64,000 bases of DNA from Lumbricus terrestris (taxonomy: Eukaryota > Annelida > Clitellata > Crassiclitellata > Lumbricidae), in contig OX457042.1 of NCBI GenBank assembly GCA_949752735.1, forward strand, positions 25,458,603 to 25,522,602, read 5' to 3'. The notes below the pieces were generated by a model. It was not told the origin of the DNA, did no database searches, and worked only from the letters and a program-made list of their open reading frames with translations. The translations under genes were made by a program, and so were the position numbers. Below are positions 37,901-51,200 of the stretch, piece after piece; the first letter of the stretch is position 1; each line of letters starts with the position of its first letter.

Positions 37901-40900
37901 AGGATGGATGATGGGTGGATGGATGGATGGATGCATGAATGGATGGATGGGTGGGTAAATACAACAAGCACGACACACCTTGAATGCTATGATAATAGAT
38001 TGACAGTTGCCCAATAATGTTTTTGGATGGGTGGGTGGATGGGTGGGTGGGTGGATGGGTGGATGGATGAACGAATGATTCGGATGGGTTGCAGATGAGC
38101 GGATAAATGGATGAATGGAAGAGGCGGAGCAGCCTCTAAGTTAATCCTGAGGCATGAGCAATGGTGTATGAAGTGTAATAGCGACTTCTTTTTCTTGGCC
38201 TCAGCATGTGAGGGAGGGCGGCCATCCATCTCCCTCTGTCGACAGTGCAGCACACTAATGACTAAATGTTTGTGTAGATGCCGGATATTAAATCATAATA
38301 ATTTCATTTTTGTCAGATACGTATATGATATAAACAATCGGAGTAAATAATAATTGAGTACAAAGCTGTTGTTGAATGTTCGTTCACATGCAGCGCTTTT
38401 AGTCTCGCTGTATGATAGTATTAACAATTGTGTCACGCTGTTTAACGACACTATATCATAACAGAGATGATCAGTGTCACCCTCCTCCTTTCTCACGACG
38501 TGGGACTGGCACTGGCAAAGTACGAGCTGTCACGGAGTTCTGTAATAATTGTGTTTCGTTCAGTTTCTATACAATGTATAGAAACTGAAAATGTATATCC
38601 GTGGGTTGCGCGGTAACCCCACCCCACCTCCGCTACAACCAACCCCGCTCCCTCTTACGATCCCACCCGTGAGGAACGGAGTGGGGTCAATTATACTTTG
38701 ACGGGTTTGGGGACTTGGTTCGGTCGCCAGGCGGCCGGCGAAGACGATTGTGGCGCGCCATCTGACGAACGCCTCGGAGACTGACTTGCATTAATTGACC
38801 CGCACCGAAGTCTCTGCGAGTCCACTGACAAGATCAATCTTGATGGCGCGGCATGCGCGGCGCGGAGGGAGACCGCGCGGCCAGAAGGAATCCCGGGTGT
38901 GGCGTAAAAACAGGATGCGAGGCGAAATTTGTGCCTGTTTGCGCTGGGTTTCCCGTTGACATGTTCTAAGTAAATACGCTGACTTTTTTACAGGAATTCC
39001 TGTTGAGGCGATTTTCATTTACAACAGCGACCTATTCTGAGTGTGCTAGGATCTTTATAAACTGTAGCAATTGCTGTTCAGTGTAATGGTGACGACGGCT
39101 GTGCCTGTTTAAAATACGAGATATGTTGTAGTTCTTTGCTAGATAAACCTACTGTCGGATTGGTTAAAATTAGAACTGTTGAGTGTTTGACAATTGAACG
39201 TTTTTATTTCTGATAAGTATGTGAATGAGGCTAATTGACGATTAGCCTAATTTATCGAATGATTAGCCTAATTTATCGTTCATTCTGACTACAGTAAATG
39301 TAGACTCAATTCCCTACTGACTCCTGAATAATGACAGATGTAAAATTAGCATTATTATTGTTTATCTTATAAAAGTTCTATTTTAATACTAGTTTCTTGT
39401 TACTTAGTTGATATTAGTAGTCTTATTTATCTGGGCACCCGTCAATATTGGCAAGAGGAGGAGGCACTTGGAGAATTTAAATACTCCTATTTTAACTACT
39501 AATTTATTTGCACTAAACTACTAATGATACAAATAATATACAAAGTGAAATAGAGAAATTTACAAAAATAAACCCCCTTTTTGAAAATACACATGTTCTT
39601 AATTTCCTGCTTTGAATTTTTCGGCTCTTGCTGAAAAAATCCGACATGACCTTGTGTCTTGCCTTCCCCCGCAAAATATTCTATGAGCACCCAGGCTTTT
39701 TTAGGTTTATCAGTTCGTGTACATGTCTCACTTCAATCAATTAGACAAGCAAGCCGGCATGTTAATACTGGTGACAATGGTGGTTTGTTGGCAATATAAT
39801 CTGGCTTAGCTAACTGCCTCTCAAAGGGAACTAAAGTGGCAGCTATACACAGTTATACGTATACAAGACACTTTAGGTGGTCGTCGATTAGTCGTTGAAA
39901 ATTAATTCAGGCACTAGAATTAATTAACTAACTAATTGGCGATTAATTGCTTAATTGATCGTTGACTACGGCGGCTTTATTTAAAATCCACGTCGTATTG
40001 GTCTTTGACATCAGACATGACCCTCTGCAGAGTTCTTCTATCTTAATTTAATGTCTGTTTAGCCTGTTGTTGTTTAACAACACTGCCATTTCAGAGGTGA
40101 ATTAGCATCGCCCTCCTCCTTTATCCAGACTTGGGACTGGCACTTGCAGAGTGCAACCATGCAGTGTCGGAGTTATTAATTCGTTGGATAATTATACTCG
40201 ACTATATATCGTTATACCGTGTGATATTCTGGTCCTTCTGAGTGCTTAGAGTTAGACTGATTCTTAGTGGACTTAACCTGATTCAGTTTTTGACAGTTCA
40301 ACAACCATACCAATGGGTTTGTTGATTGAGATGGATATCCGTGAAATATGATAATGATGATAATAATTAGACATGCAGGAGTTTTCATCAAGTGAGATTT
40401 TATTTCTTGTATATATATATGATATATATTATATATATATTATATATATATATATATACAGACAAATAAATAAATAAATTAGTCTATTGGATTAATTGAC
40501 TTACTAATTAATTAATTAATTGACGTATTATTTTATCAATCAGTCAGTGGGTTTATCTTACAAGGAATGAATTAATGAATGAACAAGTAAGTGAATGGAT
40601 GAGGAAGAGTGAGTAAGAGTAAGTGATTAAGAGTTAGTAAGAGTAAATGAATGAATAAGAGTGAGTAAGAGTAAGTGATTAAGAGTTAGTGAGTAAGAGT
40701 AAATGAATGAATAAGAGTGAGTTAGAGTGAATGAATGAGGGAGAGTGAGTAAGAGTAAGTGAGTGAATGAATGCAGCGTTTGCGTTTTATGCTCGTTTAA
40801 CCAAGCGTTTTTTCAGAGCGTGTTTTGCCCGGGAACGTATTTGGCACAGAACCTCCTATCCACCGTACACGGACCATACCCATAGTCCGGTTCCATCGTC

Positions 40901-43900
40901 ATACCACCCGCTCCCCCCACTCCGCACGCCACAAGAAGAAGTTCATTAAAATCTCATTCTGATCAAAGCCAACCTACTGAATCTACCGTACGCACCGCTG
41001 CAGCCGCTCAGTCCCCTTGCCCATCAAACCCTCCCCGATCCATGCAATGTGGTCGTCGGCAGGGGCCGTCTCCCCTGGGGTCGTTGTTTCCCGGTTTCCC
41101 CTTCAGATGACTGCTCTGCCCGTTGCCGACAGTTGCCATGGATACCGTTTTCTAAGTGCGGGAGGCGATTGCTATAGTGAGTTGCTTTTACTAGTATAGT
41201 CGTCAAGGCCAATGGACGATGTAGGCTACTAGTTTGCCTGAAAATCTTAGTATATATGGAAACAGTTTTTTATATATATTTTATATATATATATTATATA
41301 CTATATACTATATTATATATATATATATATAATTATATATATATATATATATAGGGTGACCATTTTTTCGCCATCATAAACCAGGACACTTTTGTGGGAA
41401 CTAACAATTGCATGGATGTAATTCCTTATCTACAGGACTAGAGGCCGTCTAGTGTCCAGCCCGATAGGGTTTGCTATAGTTATGAGATGCAAACTTTCAG
41501 TAGGGCGAAATCCAAGTGGCAAGCTCGTTTTTAATACGTGCAGTTCTAGACTAATTGTGCAGTTTTAAATAGATTTGTGCAGCTGTGAAGGCACTTTTAT
41601 GCAGTTATAAATAGTTTTTAAAAAGCCGTTGCCATCCGACTGGGAGTTATTTGTTCATGGAGAATGGGATGGTTAAGAATGGATTGTGCAGTTCTAAAAA
41701 TTCCTTCTTACAAAAGCGCTGTCAAGAGGACGAAACTGAATAAATCGAATATTCAATAAATGCGATACAAAAGAAGAGAATCCTGACTACTTTCGTTTTA
41801 ATACCTGATGCCAATGGGTCGAAATAGCTTTTACGACAACAGGTGCAAGCTTTGGGCTGGTATGGTTTTGCAATCAAAACAAACTATTTCACCCAGAATT
41901 TCAAAATCAGAATAGTTTTCCCAATTTTTGGATTTGTCTTATTTAATATGCAGTAGGGTAGACTGTTATACTAGAGTAGTCCGGCCGCTATTAGACTGAA
42001 AACTGTTAGAATTAGAGATAGCAGAATCTTGACTATAGGCACTATAGTAGAGAGAAATCTTTTCAGAGTAATACCACTGCCATACCTTTTCAGAGTAATA
42101 CCAGTGTACCACTTCCATCTTGGGATGTACCAGCAGTTTGGAACTCCCGAGGAATCATAGATGCTTCATTATACTTGTGGTGTAAAAAGTGGGCAATATT
42201 AAGTGTCAATAGTGGGTTTGTGTCTCTCTCTCTCTCTCTGAAATATTGTGTGGTTCCTGAGTGATCTGAGATACCATGGGTAGGAATAATAATGCATGAT
42301 AATTAAACAGCGATGATAATGATAAATAATAATGTAAATAATGGCTGACTATGCTTTCCTCAAATTCATATTTCGGTGCAACCTTGCATGCGTTGCAATT
42401 TATTTAATAATAATAATAATGATAATGACAGTAAATAATTAGCAATTAATTAGTAAATAATTAGTAATAATCTATTTAATGTGGCATTTGGTTTTTCTTT
42501 TGTGTGCTGCAGAGTTAAATCATTTCTCAGGTCAACCTCAGAGTAGCAGCGTAACAGTCGGGGAAACTGTGCACTTCCAGTGTGAGATTACCGGGGTACC
42601 AGAGCCGACGGTTACGTGGGAGAAAAACGGGCAGCCCCTGCCCAAGTCTGAAAGGTAAGTGAACTACTGGACAGTTGAGGTTTGTGTTGTCCTAGAGAGC
42701 TGTCAGTCTATCTCTTTCTATCTGTATCTCTCTGTCTATCTGTCTCTGTCTGTCTCTGTGTATCTGTATCTCTGTGTGTTTGTGTGCATCATCCAGCTGT
42801 GCTTCTTTTGTTGGTTTGGATATGTTTCAGCATAGATGTAAAGAACGACAAAAATAAAATTTAAAAAAACGGGGAAAAAGTCGTTTTTTCGAAAAAAAAT
42901 AAAAAAACAACAAAGAAACGACAAAAAACTGGAAACGGAAAATAATTTGCCTTTGTTACATCTGAAAATTCATTTTAAGCTTAAAAACCTTTGCTTATGC
43001 AAGTTTATCTTAATCTGCAAATAACACAACTTTATTATTAGGCAAAATTAATTGGTATAGGGCTATAGGCCCTAAGTAACATTAATTTGAAAAAATTAAG
43101 GAAAATAATAACAGACAGTAAATAAATAAACAAAGCTACATAAAAAATAAAAAAAACCGAAATACGATGATTCGATAAATGAAAAAACAAATAACTGACT
43201 TTTGGGGAGAGAATAAAAAAATATTGAAACAGTTTTAGGCAACTATGATATATATATATTTATTATATATGTATATGTTTGTGTTTTTTATATGTTTGAA
43301 TGTATATTTATGTCTTTGTGTGTGTGGGTGTATTTGTGTGTTTCGGTTTGTGCGTCCGTCCGTCCGTCCGTCCGTCAGTCTGCTGGTGAACCGTGGGCGA
43401 TTCTTATTAGCAGCAGATGTGACGTCGTTGTCGTCGTCGTCGTCTTTTGGTGAAGTGACGTCGGGGGCGATGATGATGATGATGCTGTGCGTAGGACCAC
43501 TGAGAATCCAAAAATAGATTTCGTGCTTTGCAATACTGTAATATCGGACGAAATGGAGAGGGAGTGAGGGGTGAATATAATGATGAGTTGGCACGAGAGA
43601 TGAAGAGTGAGTGGGGTGAGAGGAGGCGGTGTGGGATGGTGAGGTGGAATAGTGTGAATGAGGTGAGTGAGAGGATTAGGAGAAGAGGAGGAGGGGTGGT
43701 GCTTATGGGAGAGGTGAGAGTTAGAGGAGGGAGTTGAAGTTAGAAGAGAATGTGAAGGGTACGGGAGTGAGAGGAGAACAGCGGGGTGAGAGAAGAGGAG
43801 CGGAGGAGAACAGCGGGGTGAGAGGAGGAGTGAGTGAAGAACAGGAGAAAAGTGACAAGAGGATTGATTTGAGTGAGAGAAGTGGGAGTGAGAGGAGTAG

Positions 43901-45228
43901 GAGAAAGAGGAGTGGGTATGAGAAGAGGTGGTGTTGGAAAGAGGAGGTGAAGAGGAAACTTGGAGTGACAGGAGAAGAGAAGGAGTGTCAGCGTGAAGAG
44001 GAGAACTGAAATTAGGCAGCGGATGAAAAGGTGGAACAGATGGGAGGTTAAGAAGAGGAGGACACGGTAGGGTTGGGAGAGGGAAGACGACTATAGGTGG
44101 CCGATAGTAGGGATGCGGGAATAGGAGGAAGCAGGAGGGAAGGAAGTTTGGGAGGATTCGTGATATGATGATGATGAAGAGGAGGAGGAGGAGGTGGCGA
44201 ATGGTAATATATGATGAAGAGAAGGGGGAGGAGGAGGAGGAGGAGGTGGCGAATTTTAATATAGAGTAGGAAGTAGAAGAGGGGGGGTGCATGGTCTGTT
44301 CGCATCTTGCTGACCTGACCGTCATTCACTTCCTGTTTGTTTGTCAATGAGCCTTTGTATATTGTCATCTACACCAAAGGGACTCGTATGGTTGATTACC
44401 CATCTTTTCCTGGCGCGGCTCTCCATCCCTCCCTCCCTCCTTGCCTCCCTCCCTCACTTCGTAGCCTAGCTTGATTCATACCTAGATTAAACAATTAAAC
44501 ATTTGAAACTGTTAGTTGCTTTGGTAAGCATATATTCCGATTCAGCTTATACTTATAGCGAACATCTGCATCCAGTGTCCGTATAAGAAAGTCTTTTTGT
44601 CTGCCCTATATACAAAGCTTTTGAAGTCGACCTTGCTTCTTTTCGAGGAAGACTAATTTCTATAACATTATTCCGAATCTACTATATATTCCGACTATAA
44701 GGAGAATTAAAAGCTGAAGAGCTGTTTCTTAAGCTAACCTTGGGGGGGGGGGGCGTTGCCATGGTTATGAAGTTAGCCCCTTCGTTTTCTTATCCCAGGC
44801 ATGTGATGGTCCTCTCCCATGCCGTCGTATACATTCCGGCTACAGGTTTAAGATTAATAGCTGTCATAAATTGTATCGAAAGGTATGCGGGAATTTAGGA
44901 TGTTCTCATTTAGACAGTGCTATCAAACGTAGAGAGGTAATTGGTCTCCACTTACCCCCCCACCCCATTTGGGGGGGGGGTTACGCACGTATTTTGTGTA
45001 ATGCATGCATGGTTGGGGTGTTCGACCCCACCATATCTCTCAGAGGTGAGAAGCCAACGCCGTGTTAGCCTCTCTGCCTCCTAAGCGTTAACTGCCGCCG
45101 TGTAGCTATCCCATGATATAAGACTGACAACAACTGGCCAGGTTTAACGTGTCCACCAGGCAGTTGAGTTATCCTGTGTGGAAATATCTTGGTTTATGGG
45201 TTGGCATGAGAGCAAGAAAGTCAGAAAG

Positions 45229-45263
<35 letters not shown>

Positions 45264-48200
45264 GTGTGTGTGTGTATATATAGCTATATATATATTATGT
45301 GTGTGTATATGTATAATTTGTATATATATATATAGCTATATATTATGTGTATATATATATGTATAATTTATATATATATATATATCGTCTGTTTCGGGGT
45401 CGTTAATTCTCGCATGTCCGTGTCGAGTGTTAAACATCGCGTCCTACATAAACCAGACCTGTTGCAGCTACACTAGCTCTATATCAGTCATTTTATTGGA
45501 CGTCTTTTCTCCTTCTCTTCCCCCTTCTTCTACTTCTTCTTCTTCCTCTGCATCCCCCCCCACCAACTCCCCATTATTTATGATCGCGCAGATTCACAGC
45601 TATCTTCTTCGTCGTCCAAGTCACTCTGCAGCCTTGCTGCGTCATTCTGCTCATCGCCATGACGACTATCCGAATTTGGACCACTTCTCTGCCAATGGGG
45701 GCGGACCCTTGCGCCTCGTGACCATCTGGGTGGACGGTGACCCAGATGCATAATTATCGTCATCTTACACTGGCGATGATTCAGATCCTAAGTGACTTGC
45801 AGAAATAATTACCTCACTTACTTTATTGACCTACTTTATAAATTTAAGTTTCATTGTATACCTTACCATTTTTGCTTTACCTTGGCTTAGCTGTCTTTGC
45901 CTTAAATTACTCGATTAGGTTAGATTACCTTACTTTACACTTTGGTCAGCACTAAGGGAAGCAACAAGAAGACTTGACTAATGATTAAGGTCAGTGTACA
46001 ATGTTGTACATCATTTAATGGTACACATCGCCACCAAAATAATGGCTTGCCTCAGGTACTGCTGCTGCTGATGATGATGATGAGTTACATTACCATTTGA
46101 ATTATCTTACCTTATGTGCATCATTCATTCACGGCACTTATGTAGCACTTTATGAGGTAACTGCTCAGAAATGTGTCAAACACTGTCTTACTTTCTCCCG
46201 CCTGTGAGTCAGCTGTTTTGTGTGCATGGGGGGCGCCCTTGTAACAGCGCGGCTCTTTTAACGGCGCCACATAAGTTGTCGTAATCGTCGTTGTGCTGCG
46301 TCTGCCTTCATCAGTTAACGCGTATACCAAACCTTGTGGGTGACATTTCGTTTCCAGGTATCTCCAGCTGTCATCCTATTCCTTACAAATCTACAACGCC
46401 ACCGTTGACGATGGCGGCTTCTACAACTGCCGCGCGGAAAACATGGCCAGCGGTCGCATCAGCAAAGCAGCGGAACTGACTGTCAACACTGGTAAGATGA
46501 TGCAAAGCCCCCTCACCCTACCCCCCCACACACACAATTATAGAAGTCTCATGCTAAGCGTATATAATACGTATGATTGTTTTTTTGTTTGTTAGTATGT
46601 GCACTTGTTATAGCGCCCCTTCAAGCACTCTACTCAGAGGCGCTCCCTATCACCGATGTCATTATCGTCGTCATTATCATCATCGTCATAATTATAATCA
46701 TCGTCGTCATTATCATCATCACTCTTAATTATCATCGTCACCATCATCAGCTACTATAACATAATCTGATGCTATGATGGACAAACGGATGTCTATTGGG
46801 TCATTGAAGTCAACTAAGTCGTTGTAGAAATTCTTTTGCAGTTGGTTCGATCGGCGGTGACCCGCAACAACAGCCTCCTTCTTCTTCTCATCCTCGGTTC
46901 ATCGTCAGGCCGCAAGATCAAGAAGTTATTGTAGGCGGTACGGTGCTACTGGAATGTGCAGCAGCAGCAGCAGCAGCAACACATGTCGTCGTTGGTGCCC
47001 GATCTTCATCGCATCCTCCTCAGCCGCTGCCGCCATTGATTCAATGGACGAGGAAAGGTGAGATGGAGCGCCTCCTCCTCATCCTCCGCGTTTGCACACC
47101 TGTTCTCTGTTGTTCCGCCGCTGCCTTTGTTTATATACTGGGACAGCTGTCGATGGCTATCTTTGCTGCCGAGCCAACCTTTTGTTCTTCGGTTCGGTTG
47201 TTGTAGGTCCCGACCTGGTCCGATTGTTTTAGGTGAATGCCCCTCCTTCCCTCCCTCCTTTCTGCGACTCCCTACCCATCTATGCTTGATCAATGGCATC
47301 TTCAACATCGGCGGGGGTGGGGGGAGGGTGAGGGTGGTGTGCTCAATGCTTCGATCGCAGTAGCGGTGGCGGCGTTTGTGATGAAATGCTGGCCAGGATT
47401 TCGGGTCTTGTTTGTGGCATACACACATATATATATATATATTTATATGTATGTAATATATAATATATATATTATATATAAACATATATATATATTATAT
47501 ATATATTTATATATATATAATATGTATATATATATGTATATATATATTATATCGGAGGCGAACAACTGAACAGCGGACGTCCATTGATGATGTTTTATGT
47601 GATGGGATGGAGGAAGTGAATCGATAAGTCAATCCAATAAGTCAATCCGTCGAAATTTATATTTCACCCACCCCGCCCTCCTCTTCAAGGTCTCCGCTCA
47701 GCTGCGCTGTTGAAGTCCGTAGATTTCGTTGGGTGACCATGGACTAGCGCCGCCTTCGTTATTGTAAGACGCTATAGAAATATTTCCACATGCATGCATG
47801 CATACATACATGTATGCACATATACATACATACATACATACATACATACATACATACATACATACATACATACATACACATACATAAATACACTCAGATT
47901 GTTTATTCATAGGTGAGTTCATTTAGATAGACAGGCAGTCACCCACAATGACAACCCCAGCATAATGGTCTTGGCCTTCCCTTGGGGTGTTATGGGCAGC
48001 TAAGCCTGTTAGTGGTATTTAAGTATTTGATCATGCATGATGGATAGTCTCCATTGGCTGCTATATTTACCAGTGCATTGGATTTAGAATATTGACCTGG
48101 TCTGGCCGTACCAGTTAGGGAATGCTGGTGGGTATACTTGCCAGGGTTTTTGTTGCCCCACTTCGGGTGTATATGGCTCCCCCCCATCGCAAGGTGAACT

Positions 48201-51200
48201 TGTTGTTGCCGTTGCGTACACTGCTGAGATGCAGTCGTTGAACCAGGAATATATATATAACCTTCCGTCTGATCTGTCTTCTCTTTTAACCACGACTCTT
48301 ACAAGCACTTGAAAACTGTTCTTTATAGCCGGTGTTGAGCTGGGAGCGCCTCTGATTAGGTATCTTTGAAGGGCACTATGTAAGTGTTGTGAATGATCCA
48401 GAATGAATGGATGGATGGATGGATGAATAGATGGATGAATAGATGAATAGATAAATAGATGGATGGATGGATGGATGAATAGATGGATGGATGGATGAAT
48501 AGATGGATGGATGGATGAGATGAATAGATGAATGGCTGGATGAATAGATGGATGGATGGATGGATGGATGCGCTAATGTTCTTCCTTAGGTGCTTAAATC
48601 TTAAAAAACTTTCTTATCTAAAGTAATCTACTGGGTGCATCCTTATAATCCGAGTACTTCTATATAATTATCTAAACTGATTATTATGACTTCTATGTCT
48701 ATTACCTTACAGATAATTTCGTTCTCCAATCAAATCTAATCTCAGCTAATAACATTTAACATGCTTTTTCTATTATACCAGCAACTGTCAACTGTATATC
48801 AGGGTTGCTTTAAAAAGTATGTCATCTTGCCTCATTATTGTTAAGACCCCGTTAACAATGAGGTTATCGATTTCCCATTGAACTATTATACAATGGATAT
48901 ATGAGTGCGTTTTTATTCATGTTTGTTTATATTGTATGTGTGTACATACATGTGTATGTTTTTATATGTGTGTATGTATGTGCAGCCAATGTACACATGC
49001 ATGTAAATGATGTTTATGTATATGCATGTCTGTGTGCATGTTTGTTTGTATATATGTTTTTTTATTTGCTTATGTGTATATATATATATATATATATTCA
49101 TAACTATTCATGTATATATAATTATAATAATTTATTATATATTTATATATATATATGTATAGTTATGTGTGTATGTATAAATTGTGTATGTATGATGCAT
49201 GCATGTAGGTATATATGTGTGTATGTGTATATACAATGCATGTGTTATTTTTTGTATGTATGGATGGTGTATTGATGTATGTATGTGTGTATGTATAACT
49301 ATGTGTTGATGTGTACACATATAATATGTACATGTATATACGTAGCATGTGTATGTATTCATACTTTTGTACAGCACCTTGTAAGCACCACTCTGTGAAC
49401 GACTCTAGGTATAAGACCGTCGTATATATATATATATAAATATGTATATATATATATTCTCCTCTATTTACCTCACAGAGATCTAAAAGCGTTTATCCGA
49501 AGATAAGATGGAAATAAAATAGAGTTGAACGAGGAAGGAGGGAGAGCAGTCGGTCCGTGGGTTGGTTGATCGGTCGGTCGGCCGATCTAGTCGGTCGATC
49601 GGTCGGTCGGTCGGCTGTGCTGGATGTCACAAGAAGAGATCGGTCGCAGTCGTACACATATATTTTACAGTTATTTTCATTTTTCGTCTGTTTATCTGAA
49701 CGGCTTTTGATGCATGGTTGTTGCATGTGTAATTGTGTATCGTAGACCTATTATAATACTTGTCTAAACAAACGCAACGTTTCTTAATGGCTGCAGATTA
49801 AGGCGAACGGCAGTATTGGCAGTTCAAGTCTCTCCCTCTGGCTCTTTCTCCTTCCAACTCTACATATCTGTCTCTGTCTCACTCTCTCTGTCTGGGTATC
49901 AGTCTCTGTCTGTCTCTCTCTGTGTCTCTCTCTCTCTCTTGGTATGTCTGTCTCTCTCTGTCTCTTTGTCACTCTGCCTCCATCTATATATTTCCTTATC
50001 TTTCTATGTCTGTCCCTTTATCCACATGTCTCTTTCTTAATTCGTTCTTTTCTCCATCTTTCCATTCCTTCCTTAATCCGTTCTACTCTCATATCCCTCC
50101 ATCGTTCCGTACCTTACTTCGTCTTTCTATCTTTCCCTCTCTGCGTCCGTCCCTCCCTCCCCCTTCAGTTCCCTGCTCTATCCTTCCCTCCCTCTATCCA
50201 TCCCGGACCATCCATTCCTACCATAGTCCATCCTTTCTTCCACCAATTCGTCCATCTCCCCTCTATCTCATTCCCTCCCCCATTCACTCCATCCGTTCCT
50301 TCCTTCCTTCCTTTCTTTCCGTCTGTTGTTATTGTTTCGGCGCGTGATTCCATATTCCGCGATGTCTTCCACTATTTAGACGATCGTCCGCTGCCAACGG
50401 AACGAATCGGATGGCTCGGCTTTCGCAACATGGAAATCAGAGACGTGCAGGAATCGGACCGTGGGGTCTACCAGTGCAGCCTTCCCGACTGGCCGGAAGT
50501 GACCGCCGCGGAGGCCACGCTGGCCGTCTTAGGTCAGTTCTGTTTGTTGTTGTTGTTGCTGATGTTCTTGTTGTTGTTTTTCTTGTTGTTGTTGTTTTTG
50601 TTGTTGTTTAATTGAGGAGACAAAGCATTGTAGGAAATGCTTATAATTTGCTTTTAAAAAAATGCAGAGGGAGTTAATTGGGAGTGCTGGGTTAAGGGAA
50701 AGAGAAACTGCTGTTCTGTCTTTCTTTCAGGGTTTATATCCGTGAGGTTGTGGTAAGGCGCTATATAAAATGTTCAGTATACAGTGCAACTTAGTATACA
50801 TACCGTAATTTTAATAATATTGTAACCATGGCATTTGACCCTCCCACTTTGCACTGCTGCTTATCTACCAACTCCCTGGGGCGCGATGGGGTGGAAGCGG
50901 AGGAATTAAGGTCTGGGTCGGGTCGGAGGAGGGGGTAGGACGAGTGTCAGGAACGCCTGCATAATATCGCTGTTACGGGTCTGTGCAGACGATTTGCACC
51001 GTAGTAAATCCATCTGGCGGGATTAGGAAGATAGGAATAACATCAGACGACAGTCAACAACTGTGTTGCCAGCCATGTAGCCATCGCCAGCCATGTAGCC
51101 ATCACCTGCCATGTAGCCATCGCCAGCCATGTAGCCATCGCCAGCCATGTAGCCATCGCCAGCCATGTAGCCATGGCCAGCCATGTAGCCATCGCCAGCC

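Larger units (their letters stand above)
18971..42512 (+). other. Intron 2 (23.5 kb)
   Basis: This lies between Ig1 and Ig2. It is built of microsatellites, SINEs (25251-25432, 29230-29436 and tail fragments), two telomere-like MITEs, a 4.2-kb long-TIR element (32368-36573) with nested insertions, a hairpin at 19971-20135, and small tandem arrays. Several kilobases between these (about 21000-23000, 27700-29200, 38600-40400, 41360-42400) show no feature I can name. No additional exon is recognised. Confidence 0.75.

Noticed and set aside
41354..41600. DNA transposon beginning TAGGGTGACCATTTTTTCGCC
   Set aside because: The left end looks like a transposon terminus, but I found no inverted partner or target duplication.
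43375..44325. 316-residue minus-strand ORF rich in Ser/Pro/Leu
   Set aside because: Antisense of a purine-rich low-complexity tract inside intron 3; no domain, and composition fully explained by the repeat.
49922..50379. Upstream extension of the exon 6 frame
   Set aside because: The frame is open through a TCTC/TTCC-rich stretch, but the acceptor at 50378-50379 gives the right phase and a normal Ig domain.
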